Source: Tolypothrix sp. PCC 7712 (GTDB taxonomy: Bacteria; Cyanobacteriota; Cyanobacteriia; Cyanobacteriales; Nostocaceae). From it: a stretch of DNA of 64,000 bases. Shown one piece after another: positions 42,187-51,476 of this stretch. The notes under the pieces are model-generated. The model made no database searches. It was given only the letters and a program-made list of their open reading frames with translations, and was not told where the DNA came from. Numbering within the stretch: position 1 is the first letter of the stretch; every line of letters begins with the position of its first letter. Made by a program: the position numbers and the translations under genes. The stretch covers positions 5,519,390-5,583,389 of the forward strand of contig NZ_CP063785.1 of NCBI RefSeq assembly GCF_025860405.1, written 5' to 3'.

Positions 42187-42519
42187 GTAATCAACTGATA
42201 ACCCTCTAATCCCTGCTCCCAGATACTTTGCAATATTTAATGTTTGATAACCTAATTATTCGTATATCATATACTTGTGTTTGCCAGCACATATTTTTTT
42301 GGATGTATTGTGTAAGCTTTATGTTTAGTGTCTGGTAATTAGGTGAATACCTGAACGCCTCACACAACTAACTCAAAGCTTTACAGGAAAAGGATTTTAT
42401 AAATCAGCCATCCAAAATACAAGGCTATCAAGCCAATAGATAAATTTTGAGCAGTTAAGAATCAGCCAAACTTTTGTAGCAGCAGTCAAAGACTGATGTT
42501 ACTAAAGGAGTGATTTGCT
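42187..42519. other. Spacer and leader before third monooxygenase gene
   Basis: A 333-bp spacer that is AT-rich around 42240-42310. AAGGAG at 42505-42510 is a strong ribosome site 9 bp before ATG 42520, which decides for that start over ATG 42565. No other structure is seen. Confidence 0.5.
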
Positions 42520-43929
42520 ATGCGCTGTATGAGCGATAGCACTATTAAGAATAGAGAAAAGCGGATGAGCAAAAAACGTCAGTTTCGTTTAGGTGCATTT
42601 ATTCAAGCCACTGGACATCATGTCTCTGCATGGCGACATCCTGATACACAAATAGACGCTGGGTTGAATTTCGAGCATTACAAGGAAATTACCCAGACAG
42701 CCCAACGCGGCTTATTTGATGCAGTTTTTCTCGCAGATAGTCCAGGAGTTTGGGGTAGCGCTCCCGAAAATCAGAGTCGTAATGGCAAGATTGTCCATTT
42801 CGAGCCTGTGACTCTTTTCTCTGCTTTGTCTTCCGTAACTCAAAACATCGGTTTCATCGCTACCGCCTCGACTACATACGAAGAACCCTACACCCTCGCT
42901 CGTAAGTTCGCTTCTTTAGATTACTTGAGTAAAGGACGCGCCGGTTGGAATGTAGTCACCACAGGTAATGATAACGCCGCAGCTAATTTTGGACTTGAGC
43001 ATCACCCAGATCACAGCCTGCGTTATGAACGGGCGGAAGAATTTGTCGAAGTAGTCAAAGGACTGTGGGATAGTTGGGATGATGATGCCTTTATTCGTGA
43101 CAGAGAATCAGGCATTTATTTCGATACAGATAAGCTGCATGTACTCAACCATAAAGGTAAACATTTCTCTGTTAAAGGCCCCTTAAACGTTGGTCGTCCG
43201 CCTCAAGGCTACCCGGTGATTGTGCAAGCTGGAGCCTCGGAAGCTGGGCGAGATTTAGCTGCGCGTACTGCTGAAGTAATTTTCACCGCTAATCAAACCC
43301 TCGCAGATGCTCAGGAATTTTATGCCGATGTCAAAGGTAGATTGGCGAAATACGGACGCTCTCCCGATGACCTGAAAATCATGCCTGGTGCTTTCCCCAT
43401 CATTGGACGCACAGAGGAAGAAGCTCAAGAAAAATACGAGTTTCTGCAATCTTTGATTCATCCCGATGTTGCTTGGGGCATTCTCAAAAACTATTACAAA
43501 GGTGTAGATCTGTCGAAATATTCTTTAGATGATATAGCGCCAGAACTACCCAGCGATACCAACACTAATAAGAGCCGTCTGAAACTAGTTAAGGATTTAG
43601 CTACTCGCGGGAGTTTGACACTGCGTCAGTTGTACCTCTCTCTCTCTACTGCAAGAGGTCATCGCACCATACTGGGTACTCCCGAAACCATTGCTGATCA
43701 ACTAGAAGAATGGTTTAACAACGGTGCGGCAGATGGCTTTAATATCATGCCTCCTATACTACCTACAGGATTAGATGAGTTCGTAAATTTAGTTTTCCCC
43801 GTCCTACAAAAACGCGGCCTATTTCGGACTGAATACGAGGGTAGTACTTTACGTGAAAACCTGGGTTTGCGTCGCCCAGGTAATCATTTTGCTGCTCAAA
43901 AAGCCAATGAGCGACTGGTGTCGGTCTGA
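42520..43929 (+). CDS. LLM-class flavin-dependent monooxygenase, NtaA/SnaA/DszA type (copy 3)
   Basis: The 469-residue paralogue of the genes at 34110 and 35492 has FRLGAFIQATGHHVSAWRHP, STTYEEPYTLARKF, SKGRAGWNVVTTG, KGPLNVGRPPQGYPVIVQAG and DGFNIMPPILPTG. It starts at ATG 42520, supported by AAGGAG. The paralogues begin at the point matching ATG 42565, so 15 extra residues are possible. It heads a rightward run with an amidohydrolase, an FAD monooxygenase-like protein and an aldo/keto reductase. It probably performs the oxygenolytic cleavage that feeds these. Confidence 0.92.
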   Translation: MRCMSDSTIKNREKRMSKKRQFRLGAFIQATGHHVSAWRHPDTQIDAGLNFEHYKEITQTAQRGLFDAVFLADSPGVWGSAPENQSRNGKIVHFEPVTLFSALSSVTQNIGFIATASTTYEEPYTLARKFASLDYLSKGRAGWNVVTTGNDNAAANFGLEHHPDHSLRYERAEEFVEVVKGLWDSWDDDAFIRDRESGIYFDTDKLHVLNHKGKHFSVKGPLNVGRPPQGYPVIVQAGASEAGRDLAARTAEVIFTANQTLADAQEFYADVKGRLAKYGRSPDDLKIMPGAFPIIGRTEEEAQEKYEFLQSLIHPDVAWGILKNYYKGVDLSKYSLDDIAPELPSDTNTNKSRLKLVKDLATRGSLTLRQLYLSLSTARGHRTILGTPETIADQLEEWFNNGAADGFNIMPPILPTGLDEFVNLVFPVLQKRGLFRTEYEGSTLRENLGLRRPGNHFAAQKANERLVSV

Positions 43930-44103
43930 TATACCTAACTTGCATAATGACGGGCAAGATACTTACCACACAAGATTTATAAACATTTGATCAATGCTTA
44001 AGCTCAACTGCTTCAAGCCCTCTGTTTGCAGACCGCCACCATTTTGAGGTGCGCCTCATGTTCTGCATACCCTAAAAATCTTAGCCAAAAATAAGGAAAG
44101 AAA

Positions 44104-45642
44104 ATGACTGAATATAGCAGACTAAAAACCTCACCCTCCGCAGCCATCAGAGCCACTCTAGATTATCCTGTAATTGATACCGACGTTCATACCAACGATT
44201 TCACACCAGCGCTGGAAGATTACATTGCTAAATATGGCGGTGCAAAACTTGTAGACGAATTATGCAAGGCGGAATCATCTCGTCTGAACTCCAAAGCAAA
44301 TGGTAAAGACTGGTATCAACAAACTCCAGAAGAACGTCAATACAATCGCACAATTCGTTCGCCTTGGTGGGCGAGAGTAACTAAAAATACTCTCGATTTA
44401 GCTACATATATCCTGCCAGAATTACTGTATGAACGTCAGGCAGAACAAGGTTCAGATTATTCTGTACTGTTTCCTAATAATGTCCTTGCGCCTGCTGGAG
44501 CTAGCCCAGAGAATCGCCAAGCACTGCAAAGAGCCGTTAACCACTATCATGCCGATTTATACCGCAAATATAGCGATCGCCTGACGGTGGTAGCTGGTAT
44601 CCCCATGACTACTCCTCAAGAAGCGATTGAGGAATTAGAATTTGCAGTAAATACACTAGGCTTAAAAGTAGCAAATATTCCTGGTGGTGTAAAACGACCA
44701 ATTAAAGCGATCGCAGATAAATATCCCGCTGATAAATTCCCAGAAGTTGCTAGATATGCTTCTTACATAGACTTCTTTGGTTTAGATAGCGAATATGACT
44801 ACGATCCATTCTGGGCGAAAGCTGTAGAGTTGGGTGTGCCCATTACTACCCACTACGGCAGTCAAGGTTGGACTGGTCGCTCCTCCATCAGTAACTACAT
44901 GAATAACCATATCGGTCACTTTGCCGATGGTTCCCAAGCTTTTGCGAAGGCGTTGTTCTTTGGTGGTGTTACCAAACGCTTCCCACAATTGCGTATCGGA
45001 ATGCTTGAAGGTGGTGCAGATTGGGGCGCTCATGTCTACATTCATTTAGTAGATCGTTACTCTAAGCGTAATCTTCAGGGGCTACAAAACTACAACCCAG
45101 ATTTGGCAAATGCTGATGAGTTATTCGAGTTGTTTGCACGCTTCGGTGGCGAAATTACACAAGGGTATTCCTTCAACAAAGAAGAATTAGCCAAGATTGT
45201 GTTGGGTTCTTCCTTTGCGCGTCATAGCCGTCAACCAGTGGGTAAGGAACTAGAAGATTTTGCCGCAGCTGGAATTGAAAGCATTGAAGATATTCGCGAT
45301 CGCTGGGTGAATAGCTTCTTCTTTGGTTCTGAATCTGACGATCGCACCATCGGCGCAGCATTCAACGATAAAGCCAATCCCTTAAACGTGAAAATTAACG
45401 CCATCTATTCCTCAGATGTCGGTCACTGGGATGTACCCGATTTGACAGATCCTCTGGCAGAAAGCTGGGAGTTGGTGAAAGAAGGCGTAATTTCCGAAGC
45501 TGACTTCAAAGCTTACGTATTCGCTAATCCCTACAAGTTCTACACCGAAGCTAACTCCAACTTCTTCAAGGGCACAGCTATCGAATCCCAAGTAGCTCAA
45601 ATCCAATCACCACAACTAGATAAAAGCTTTGCTAGAGCATAG
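44104..45642 (+). CDS. Amidohydrolase-family metal-dependent hydrolase (copy 2)
   Basis: The 512-residue paralogue of 10390-11868 shows the same block order: VIDTDVHTNDF (about residues 21-31), YDYDPFWAKAVEL, TTHYGSQGWTGRSS, MNNHIGHFAD, FFGGVTKRFP, MLEGGADWGAH and YSSDVGHWDVPD. It carries a small insert around residues 55-65. The start ATG 44104 follows AAGGAAAG. It lies 174 bp after the third monooxygenase. Two copies each tied to sulfur genes imply that this hydrolase is a regular partner of the monooxygenase route. Confidence 0.87.
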   Translation: MTEYSRLKTSPSAAIRATLDYPVIDTDVHTNDFTPALEDYIAKYGGAKLVDELCKAESSRLNSKANGKDWYQQTPEERQYNRTIRSPWWARVTKNTLDLATYILPELLYERQAEQGSDYSVLFPNNVLAPAGASPENRQALQRAVNHYHADLYRKYSDRLTVVAGIPMTTPQEAIEELEFAVNTLGLKVANIPGGVKRPIKAIADKYPADKFPEVARYASYIDFFGLDSEYDYDPFWAKAVELGVPITTHYGSQGWTGRSSISNYMNNHIGHFADGSQAFAKALFFGGVTKRFPQLRIGMLEGGADWGAHVYIHLVDRYSKRNLQGLQNYNPDLANADELFELFARFGGEITQGYSFNKEELAKIVLGSSFARHSRQPVGKELEDFAAAGIESIEDIRDRWVNSFFFGSESDDRTIGAAFNDKANPLNVKINAIYSSDVGHWDVPDLTDPLAESWELVKEGVISEADFKAYVFANPYKFYTEANSNFFKGTAIESQVAQIQSPQLDKSFARA

Positions 45643-45721
45643 GGAATAGGGCATGGGGCATTGGGCATTGGAATTTCTCTATTTGTCCTCCTTGTCCCCC
45701 AATCCATAACGGGAAATCGAC

Positions 45722-47164
45722 ATGACAACAACAACTGACCTAGATTTTCGCGCTCGTGAGGCACTACGTCTCATCGGCTCCGATCCGGAAAACTGGGTGA
45801 GCGATCGCCCAGGTATCGATCATAATGTCACAATTGTTGGTGGTAGTGGTAGCGGTAGTGTCTTTGCGTTTGCGCTCCGGCGTGCAGGTATCGGTCGCGT
45901 AACAGTAATTGATGCCGCCGAAGATGAAAGCCTTGCTGGCGTGTGGTTAACACGAGCCAGAATGAAAAAGCTCCGCACGCCGAAGAACCTACCAGGCCCG
46001 GAATTAGGTATTCCGGAATTATCCTTTCAAGCTTGGTATGAAGCGCGACATGGTGCTGAAGCCTACGCAGCAATTGACCGGATTCCCAGAGTACTCTGGG
46101 CTGAATATCTGAGTTGGTATCGGCAGTTTCTCGGTATTTCAGTACGTTACCGGACAAAGTTAGTCAGAGTTGAGCCTGCTGAAGGTTTCTTGCGCCTACA
46201 CCTTGAGGTAAACGGTGTATCGCAGATAGAAACTACCCGCAAAATTATCTTCGCTAACGGTGTGGCTGGTACTGGTGGCGCGTATATACCGCCTGTACTG
46301 GCTGATTTACCTTGCAATTTGTATGCACATACCTCCGAGTTGATTGACTTTGAAGCACTGCGCGGTAAGACTGTAGCGGTGCTGGGTGCGGCGGCTTCAG
46401 CTTTCGATGCTGCTGGGGTAGCGCTGGAATCGGGAGCCAAGGAAGTACATTTGTTTGCACGAAGAGAGGCGATCGCATCTTTACCAATCAATCGCGTGCG
46501 TGGCTATCCCGGTGCTTACTTCAACTATCCAGAACTATCCGATTCGGCTCGGTGGTTTCAAGCTTGGCGATTTCGGCAAGTAGGTTCCACACCGCCACCT
46601 GATGCAATAGAAAGGGTAATCGCCTTTCCTAATTTTTACCTGCATCTATCTGCACCTTGGAAATCAGCCCAGGAAAAAGGCGATCGCATTGTTGCCCAAG
46701 TGAAAGATGATGTTTTCGAGTTTGATTTTGCGATCGCTGGTACTGGTTACTTTGTCGATCCCACAAAGCGCCCCGAACTAGCCGAGTTTTCGCAACATAT
46801 TGCTTTGTGGCGCGATCGCTATCAGCCACCAACAGAACAGCACGACGACGATTTAGGAACGCACCCTTACCTTGGCAAAGCCCACGAATACCTAGAGAAA
46901 GTACCTGGTACTGCGCCTTACCTCAAAAACATTCATGTCTTCAATCCGGCTGGTTTTGTCAGCTTCGGCTTGCCAATTGGTGATGTACCCAGCATTCGCC
47001 GTGACATCCCTGCAATAGTTTCCCGCATCAGCGAGGATTTATTCTTCGCTGATTGGGAACAGCATGAAGCACGGATTACTGGTAATAACATCGCCCCCGA
47101 CTTTGAAGACTCATTGTACGCCGCCGCAGTATGGAAACAGCCAGCTAAGGTTGCCGTTAGCTGA
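45722..47164 (+). CDS. FAD/NAD(P)-binding monooxygenase-like protein
   Basis: The 480-residue protein has a first nucleotide site VTIVGGSGSGSVFAFALRRAG (about residues 36-56) and a second GKTVAVLGAAASAFDAAGVAL (about 215-235), with FANGVAGTGGAYIPP and AIAGTGYFVDP between and after. This fits the two-dinucleotide-binding flavoprotein superfamily of FMOs and N-hydroxylases. The Baeyer-Villiger signature is not evident. The first glycine motif is GGSGSGS rather than the classic GxGxxG. It probably oxidises an intermediate of the monooxygenase-amidohydrolase route. Confidence 0.83.
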   Translation: MTTTTDLDFRAREALRLIGSDPENWVSDRPGIDHNVTIVGGSGSGSVFAFALRRAGIGRVTVIDAAEDESLAGVWLTRARMKKLRTPKNLPGPELGIPELSFQAWYEARHGAEAYAAIDRIPRVLWAEYLSWYRQFLGISVRYRTKLVRVEPAEGFLRLHLEVNGVSQIETTRKIIFANGVAGTGGAYIPPVLADLPCNLYAHTSELIDFEALRGKTVAVLGAAASAFDAAGVALESGAKEVHLFARREAIASLPINRVRGYPGAYFNYPELSDSARWFQAWRFRQVGSTPPPDAIERVIAFPNFYLHLSAPWKSAQEKGDRIVAQVKDDVFEFDFAIAGTGYFVDPTKRPELAEFSQHIALWRDRYQPPTEQHDDDLGTHPYLGKAHEYLEKVPGTAPYLKNIHVFNPAGFVSFGLPIGDVPSIRRDIPAIVSRISEDLFFADWEQHEARITGNNIAPDFEDSLYAAAVWKQPAKVAVS

Positions 47165-47303
47165 GTCTGGGTAGTCCCTCTTTCCTCTGTGTTCTCTGCG
47201 TCCTCTGCGGTAAATAAATTACTTTTAAACCACAGAGGCGCAGAGTTCGCAGAGAAAAAATAATCAATGCCCAATGCCCAATGCCCCATGCCCAATCATC
47301 ACT
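47165..47303. repeat. Repeat-containing spacer (GCCCAAT heptamers)
   Basis: GCCCAAT/GCCCCAT units at 47265-47296 directly precede ATG 47304. An inverted pair built on ACCACAGAGG and CCTCTGTG lies upstream. The upstream in-frame ATG at 47274 lies in the repeat and is rejected. Confidence 0.7.
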
Positions 47304-48296
47304 ATGACATTACCTACCACAAATCTCGGTAAAACTGGCTTGACAGTTTCGCGCCTTGTTCTTGGTACGATGACCTTTGGATTGCAGAAAGAAACTTCCA
47401 GAGTAATTCTCGATACAGCCGCCGATGCTGGTATCAATTTTTTAGATACAGCCGATGTTTATCCATTGGGTGGCGGAATAGCCACAGCCGGACGCACTGA
47501 AGAAATAATTGGTCGCTGGCTCAAAGGTAAACGCGAACATTTTATACTGGCTACCAAAGCTGTAGGCAAAGTAGGCTCTGCACCTTGGGATCAGGGTGCT
47601 TCACGCAAACATCTTTTAGATGCAATCGATGCTTCCCTCAAACGCTTGGGAACCGATTACGTTGATTTGTATCAATTACACTCTGATGATACGTCAACTC
47701 CCTTAGATGAAACTCTCGAAGCCTTAGACATCATAGTTCGTTCAGGTAAAGCACGTTACATCGGGGTTTCTAATTTCTTAGCTTACCGACTCAGCCGTGC
47801 TTTAGGTCGGGCTGATGTGCGAAATTTAACTCGCTTTATCTCGATTCAGCCCCGCTATAATTTATTGTTCCGCGAGATTGAGCGCGAATTGTTACCCCTA
47901 GCGCAAGAAGAAGGACTTGGTGTAATTCCTTACAATCCTTTGGCAGGAGGATTACTGACTGGTAAACATAATCTTGCTCAAGGCCCCACCCAAGGAACTC
48001 GTTTTACCTTGGGTTTAGCCGCAGAACGTTATCAAGATCGTTATTGGCGCGATCGCGAGTTTAATACTGTAGAAGAATTACGTACAGTCGCAGATTTAGC
48101 TGGATTATCCCTCACTACTTTATCATTAGCTTGGGTTTTGGCTAATCCGATTATTACTGCTCCCATTATTGGCGCTAGTCGTCCAGAACAATTGAATGAC
48201 ACTCTCAAAGCAATTGAAGTCAAACTCGATGACAATTTGAAACAAAAATTAGACGATATCACCGCAGAATATCGCAAAGGTGATGCTGTGCGTTAG
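47304..48296 (+). CDS. Aldo/keto reductase
   Basis: The 330-residue TIM-barrel oxidoreductase carries the AKR tetrad: Asp and Tyr in FLDTADVYPLGG (about 45-56), Lys in FILATKAVG (about 82-90) and His in VDLYQLHSDD (about 122-131). GVSNFLAYRLSRAL and IIGASRPEQLNDTLKAI are further family marks. It should reduce an aldehyde or ketone with NADPH, here perhaps the carbonyl released by C-S cleavage. It ends the rightward run and is followed by a terminator. Confidence 0.92.
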   Translation: MTLPTTNLGKTGLTVSRLVLGTMTFGLQKETSRVILDTAADAGINFLDTADVYPLGGGIATAGRTEEIIGRWLKGKREHFILATKAVGKVGSAPWDQGASRKHLLDAIDASLKRLGTDYVDLYQLHSDDTSTPLDETLEALDIIVRSGKARYIGVSNFLAYRLSRALGRADVRNLTRFISIQPRYNLLFREIERELLPLAQEEGLGVIPYNPLAGGLLTGKHNLAQGPTQGTRFTLGLAAERYQDRYWRDREFNTVEELRTVADLAGLSLTTLSLAWVLANPIITAPIIGASRPEQLNDTLKAIEVKLDDNLKQKLDDITAEYRKGDAVR

Positions 48297-48319
48297 TTAT
48301 AAATTGATGTAATATCAGC

Positions 48320-48353
48320 AGACGGTTTGTTCAGCCGTCTATTTTTTTCTTTT
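48320..48353 (+). terminator. Rho-independent terminator after aldo/keto reductase
   Basis: The stem AGACGG / CCGTCT is followed by a T-rich tract ATTTTTTTC, 23 bp after the reductase stop. Confidence 0.8.
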
Positions 48354-48380
48354 TGTCACCCTTGAGCTACTGTAGCCAGA

Positions 48381-48536
48381 ATGTTTTCCATAGAAACAAA
48401 ACGCTTAATTCTGCGAGAATTTCAGCCAAAAGATGTAAGTCAAATTGTTTGTCTTTCCATCATCAGTACGAATCTTTGCGATCGCAAGGATCAATACCGG
48501 AGCATTTTTCGCCCATCCTTGATTAAACTCTACTAA
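48381..48536 (+). pseudogene. GNAT (RimJ/RimL-type) acetyltransferase, N-terminal remnant
   Basis: ATG 48381 opens MFSIETKRLILREFQPKDVS, a typical RimJ/RimL-type start. At about 48444-48452 the match ends and the frame continues as the antisense of the neighbouring nitroreductase to a stop near 48536. The rest of the gene (about 150 codons) is missing. Confidence 0.75.
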
Positions 48537-48755
48537 AGTACTGAGTAGACGGTTGTATTCTGTTGTATCATCTTTGGTAGCAATAATAAAGCTCCAAGGC
48601 TGATGGTTGAAAGAAGAAGGTGCCCAACGCGCCGCTTCTAAAAAAGATAGTAGTTTCTCTGGTTCAACAGCGCGATCGCTAAAAGCTCTAGGACTCCAAC
48701 GACTGCGAATGAATTCATGAACAGGGTATTGCGTAGGAGCAAGTTTCTGCGTCAT
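48405..48755 (-). pseudogene. Nitroreductase family protein, N-terminal part
   Basis: The frame carries the N-terminal half of a nitroreductase: RSRWSPRAFSDRAVEPEKL, LEAARWAPSSFNHQPWSFI and NAPVLILAIAKI, which bind FMN. After DGKTN it enters the antisense of an acetyltransferase gene and stops at 48405. Full-length relatives are about 200 residues; here it is 116. The C-terminal FMN-binding part is lost, so activity is unlikely. Confidence 0.83.
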
Positions 48756-49200
48756 TTGAGTGAATTTCCTGGGTAATGAACTGAATAGATCTACATCACC
48801 GATTCATATTTGATTGCTGCTTGCCAAAGGCTTGGAGCAGTTAAAAAACTTGTTTAGAGAATAAATACTCAATACTACGGCAAATCTGTGTAATAACCGA
48901 AGTTTAATTATCCTACTGCATCCATCAGCAGTTAATCAAGTATCAGCGAATCAAAAACCGAGAAGTTACGGAATATTGCAATTAATTGCAACTATGAAAT
49001 ATTTATTCAAAAATTTTGATTTAGGGAGCGATCGCTTTTTGTAGGAGATTGTCAAAATGCTCTCAGATACATCAAAGTAAGAAACTCAAAATGAGAATTT
49101 CTTACTTGAAATGTTAAAATCAAAGTATATCAATGCTTATAAGAGCCATTATCGCCCACTGTTCTTGCGAAGCACTGGCTTTTTCTCCTGTATACGGCGA
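48756..49200. other. Intergenic spacer with decayed DNA
   Basis: A 445-bp AT-rich stretch between the nitroreductase start and the IS5 fragment. It holds the promoter of the former and, near 49110-49200, DNA that may be the tail of the decayed insertion sequence. No gene is seen. Confidence 0.4.
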
Positions 49201-49359
49201 TCAATTGCATCCATTTTTTAGTTGATAGGGAATCCCATTGAAGATATCTCGCTTTGGCCAGTTGGTCAGTCGAGTCTGCTTCTTAGTCGGTAATATCTCT
49301 TGCAATAAGGGTTCAAAAATTTCCCATTCTGCATCAGTGAGGTTGCTGGAATACGCCAT
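49201..49359 (-). pseudogene. IS5-family transposase N-terminal fragment
   Basis: A 52-residue frame, MAYSSNLTDAEWEIFEPLLQ, continues with TNWPKRDIFNGIPYQLKNGCN and then a stop. This is the N-terminal helix-rich part (DUF4096-like) of IS5/IS1031-type transposases. The DDE domain is missing. Confidence 0.8.
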
Positions 49360-49497
49360 TAGCATTGGATTTTAGATGCTGAGGAGTACCTTAATTCAAA
49401 ACCTCATAAGATGTCAAATGGGTTCTATAAGGCTTTTCATCAAAAAGCATGACTTCGTAGTGTTTCTGATGGCAACTCACCAAACATTTCTTTGTAA

Positions 49498-51432
49498 CTT
49501 ACCGTTCGCGCAATCGAGGATGAGTTTGGTGAAATAGATGAAATAAGGGAGAGTCTCTAAGCAGGCGATCGTTTTTGGCATCCCTTATGCCAGAAAGAAA
49601 GTTGTGTAGGGTGTAACGGTTTAATGGTAAGTGTGAGAAATGGCACATTTACCCCAACAAATAATCTCAGAACGAATCGACGATGTGGTTCTGCTGCTAG
49701 AGGTGATGAAAAAAATGGGACTGCCAGAAATCCTCAACCAAAATTTGCCACGTCATTGGAAACAGGAAGGGCTGGATTGGGGATGGGTAGCTTGCATTTG
49801 GTTATCATATATCATCTCACAGGGCGACCACCGAAAAGTACGTGTTCGGGAATGGGTGGAACAACGACACTACACCATAGAGCAAGTATGCGGATTCAAC
49901 ATTCGAGAAACCGACTTTACAGATGACCGTTTAGGAATACTGTTGAAGCGTTTAAGCAAGCCCGAAACTTGGGAACAAATAGAACGGTGTCTCACGCAAA
50001 ACACTATCCGAGCCTATGACTTAGCGGTGGAGCAAGTGCGTTTAGACGCAACAACAATTAGTGGACACCATCTCGTCAGTGAGTCAGGTTTATTCCAATT
50101 TGGACACAGCAAAGATGATCCAAACTTGCCACAGGTAAAACTCATGATGGGGATGATAGACCCATTAGGGATGCCTCTTGTCACTCAGGTAGTATCTGGA
50201 GAACAAGCAGATGATGGGTTGTACATTCCCGCCTACCAACAAATTGCTGCCACACTGAACAAAAAAGGGTTGTTGTTTGTTGGCGACTGTAAAATGAGTT
50301 CACTATCAACACGCTGCAACATACATATTCAGGGAGATTACTACCTATGTCCATTATCCCTAGTTGGTAAAACTCCAGAACTTCTTGCCGGCTGGGTAGA
50401 TGATGCTGTTGCAGGTAAATTTCCCCTGATTGATATCAAGCGAACCAGTGTTCATCACAACAGTGAAACCAGCCCAGACTTGGATGTCCTTGAAACAACT
50501 ATCGCCACTGGCTATGAGGTGTGTCGTCCTGTCGAGGTGGTTGATGAACAATTGCCATTACTATGCTGGCAAGAAAGGGTGTTGATTGTTCACTCACCAA
50601 CACTTGCAAAACAACAGGTTCAGGGATTAGAGAAGCGACTTCACAACGCACAGCAGAAGTTGATGGCGTTAACTCCACAAAAAGGTCGTGGTAAACGACA
50701 AATCAACGACCTACAGGTTTTATTGCAAAAAGCTACAGAAATTCTGCACCTTTATCGAGTCGAAGGCTTACTGAGTTTCGATTATGAGTGCCAAGAAACT
50801 GTTGAAGAAACCTATATTGGTCGAGGTCGTCCCACATCTCGCCCCAAGCAAATTACTCGAAAAATTAGGTATCAAATTCAGACTGTTATCCGCAATGAAG
50901 ATGCTATTGCCCAAACTCACAAAACTTTTGGCTGGAGAGCTTTTGTCACCAATGCTCCCAAGAGTCTGTTAGGAGTTGAACAAGCTGTACTGACTTATCG
51001 AGACGAATGGATTGCTGAACGTGGTTTTCATCGTCTCAAGGGTGCGTCACTTTCGATTGCTCCCATGTTTGTGCAACGTGACGACCAAGTTACCGGGCTG
51101 ATTAATTTACTGAGTCTAGCCCTACGTTTGCTGACAATTATCGAGTTTGTTGTCCGACGGCAATTAACTGCTATTGAGGTCAACTCTCTTGCTGGACTGT
51201 ATCCCGAACATCCAAAAAAAAGGACTGCTCAACCTACTGCTGAACGGTTGTTACGTGCTTTTTCTAATATCACTTTGACGATTATTGAAGCCCGTGGTCA
51301 GCGTTTTGGTTATGTTCCTCCTTTAAACCCTCTACAACAGGAAATTATGAGTTTGCTTGGTCTTCCTTCGGATATTTATAGCAATCTTGTAGATAATTCC
51401 TCTTAGTCAAATTCTATTACGCGAACGGTGAG
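49498..51432 (+). mobile_element. IS1634-type insertion sequence
   Basis: Ends CTTACCGTTCGCGCAAT (49498-49514) and ATTACGCGAACGGTGAG (51416-51432) are imperfect inverted repeats with the same CCGTTCGCG core. They bound a single intact transposase gene. No target duplication is evident in the flanks (tttgtaa and atataag). Confidence 0.83.
49640..51406 (+). CDS. IS1634-family (IS4-like) transposase
   Basis: The 588-residue DDE transposase shows VEQVRLDATTISGHH (first D) at about 130-145, LLFVGDCKMSS (second D) at about 215, and a late YRDEWIAERGFHRLKG with the catalytic E of the Y(2)R(3)E(6)K type signature. No frameshift is seen, so it may be active. The element sits directly beside an IS66 element. 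Confidence 0.87.
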   Translation: MAHLPQQIISERIDDVVLLLEVMKKMGLPEILNQNLPRHWKQEGLDWGWVACIWLSYIISQGDHRKVRVREWVEQRHYTIEQVCGFNIRETDFTDDRLGILLKRLSKPETWEQIERCLTQNTIRAYDLAVEQVRLDATTISGHHLVSESGLFQFGHSKDDPNLPQVKLMMGMIDPLGMPLVTQVVSGEQADDGLYIPAYQQIAATLNKKGLLFVGDCKMSSLSTRCNIHIQGDYYLCPLSLVGKTPELLAGWVDDAVAGKFPLIDIKRTSVHHNSETSPDLDVLETTIATGYEVCRPVEVVDEQLPLLCWQERVLIVHSPTLAKQQVQGLEKRLHNAQQKLMALTPQKGRGKRQINDLQVLLQKATEILHLYRVEGLLSFDYECQETVEETYIGRGRPTSRPKQITRKIRYQIQTVIRNEDAIAQTHKTFGWRAFVTNAPKSLLGVEQAVLTYRDEWIAERGFHRLKGASLSIAPMFVQRDDQVTGLINLLSLALRLLTIIEFVVRRQLTAIEVNSLAGLYPEHPKKRTAQPTAERLLRAFSNITLTIIEARGQRFGYVPPLNPLQQEIMSLLGLPSDIYSNLVDNSS

Positions 51433-51476
51433 ATATAAGGACATACTTGACCGCTTGAAAAGTATGTGGTTCCTAC

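Noticed and set aside
40977..42209. 410-residue plus-strand frame
   Set aside because: Antisense of tnpB. Long by chance, no domain, and it runs through the left-end hairpin.
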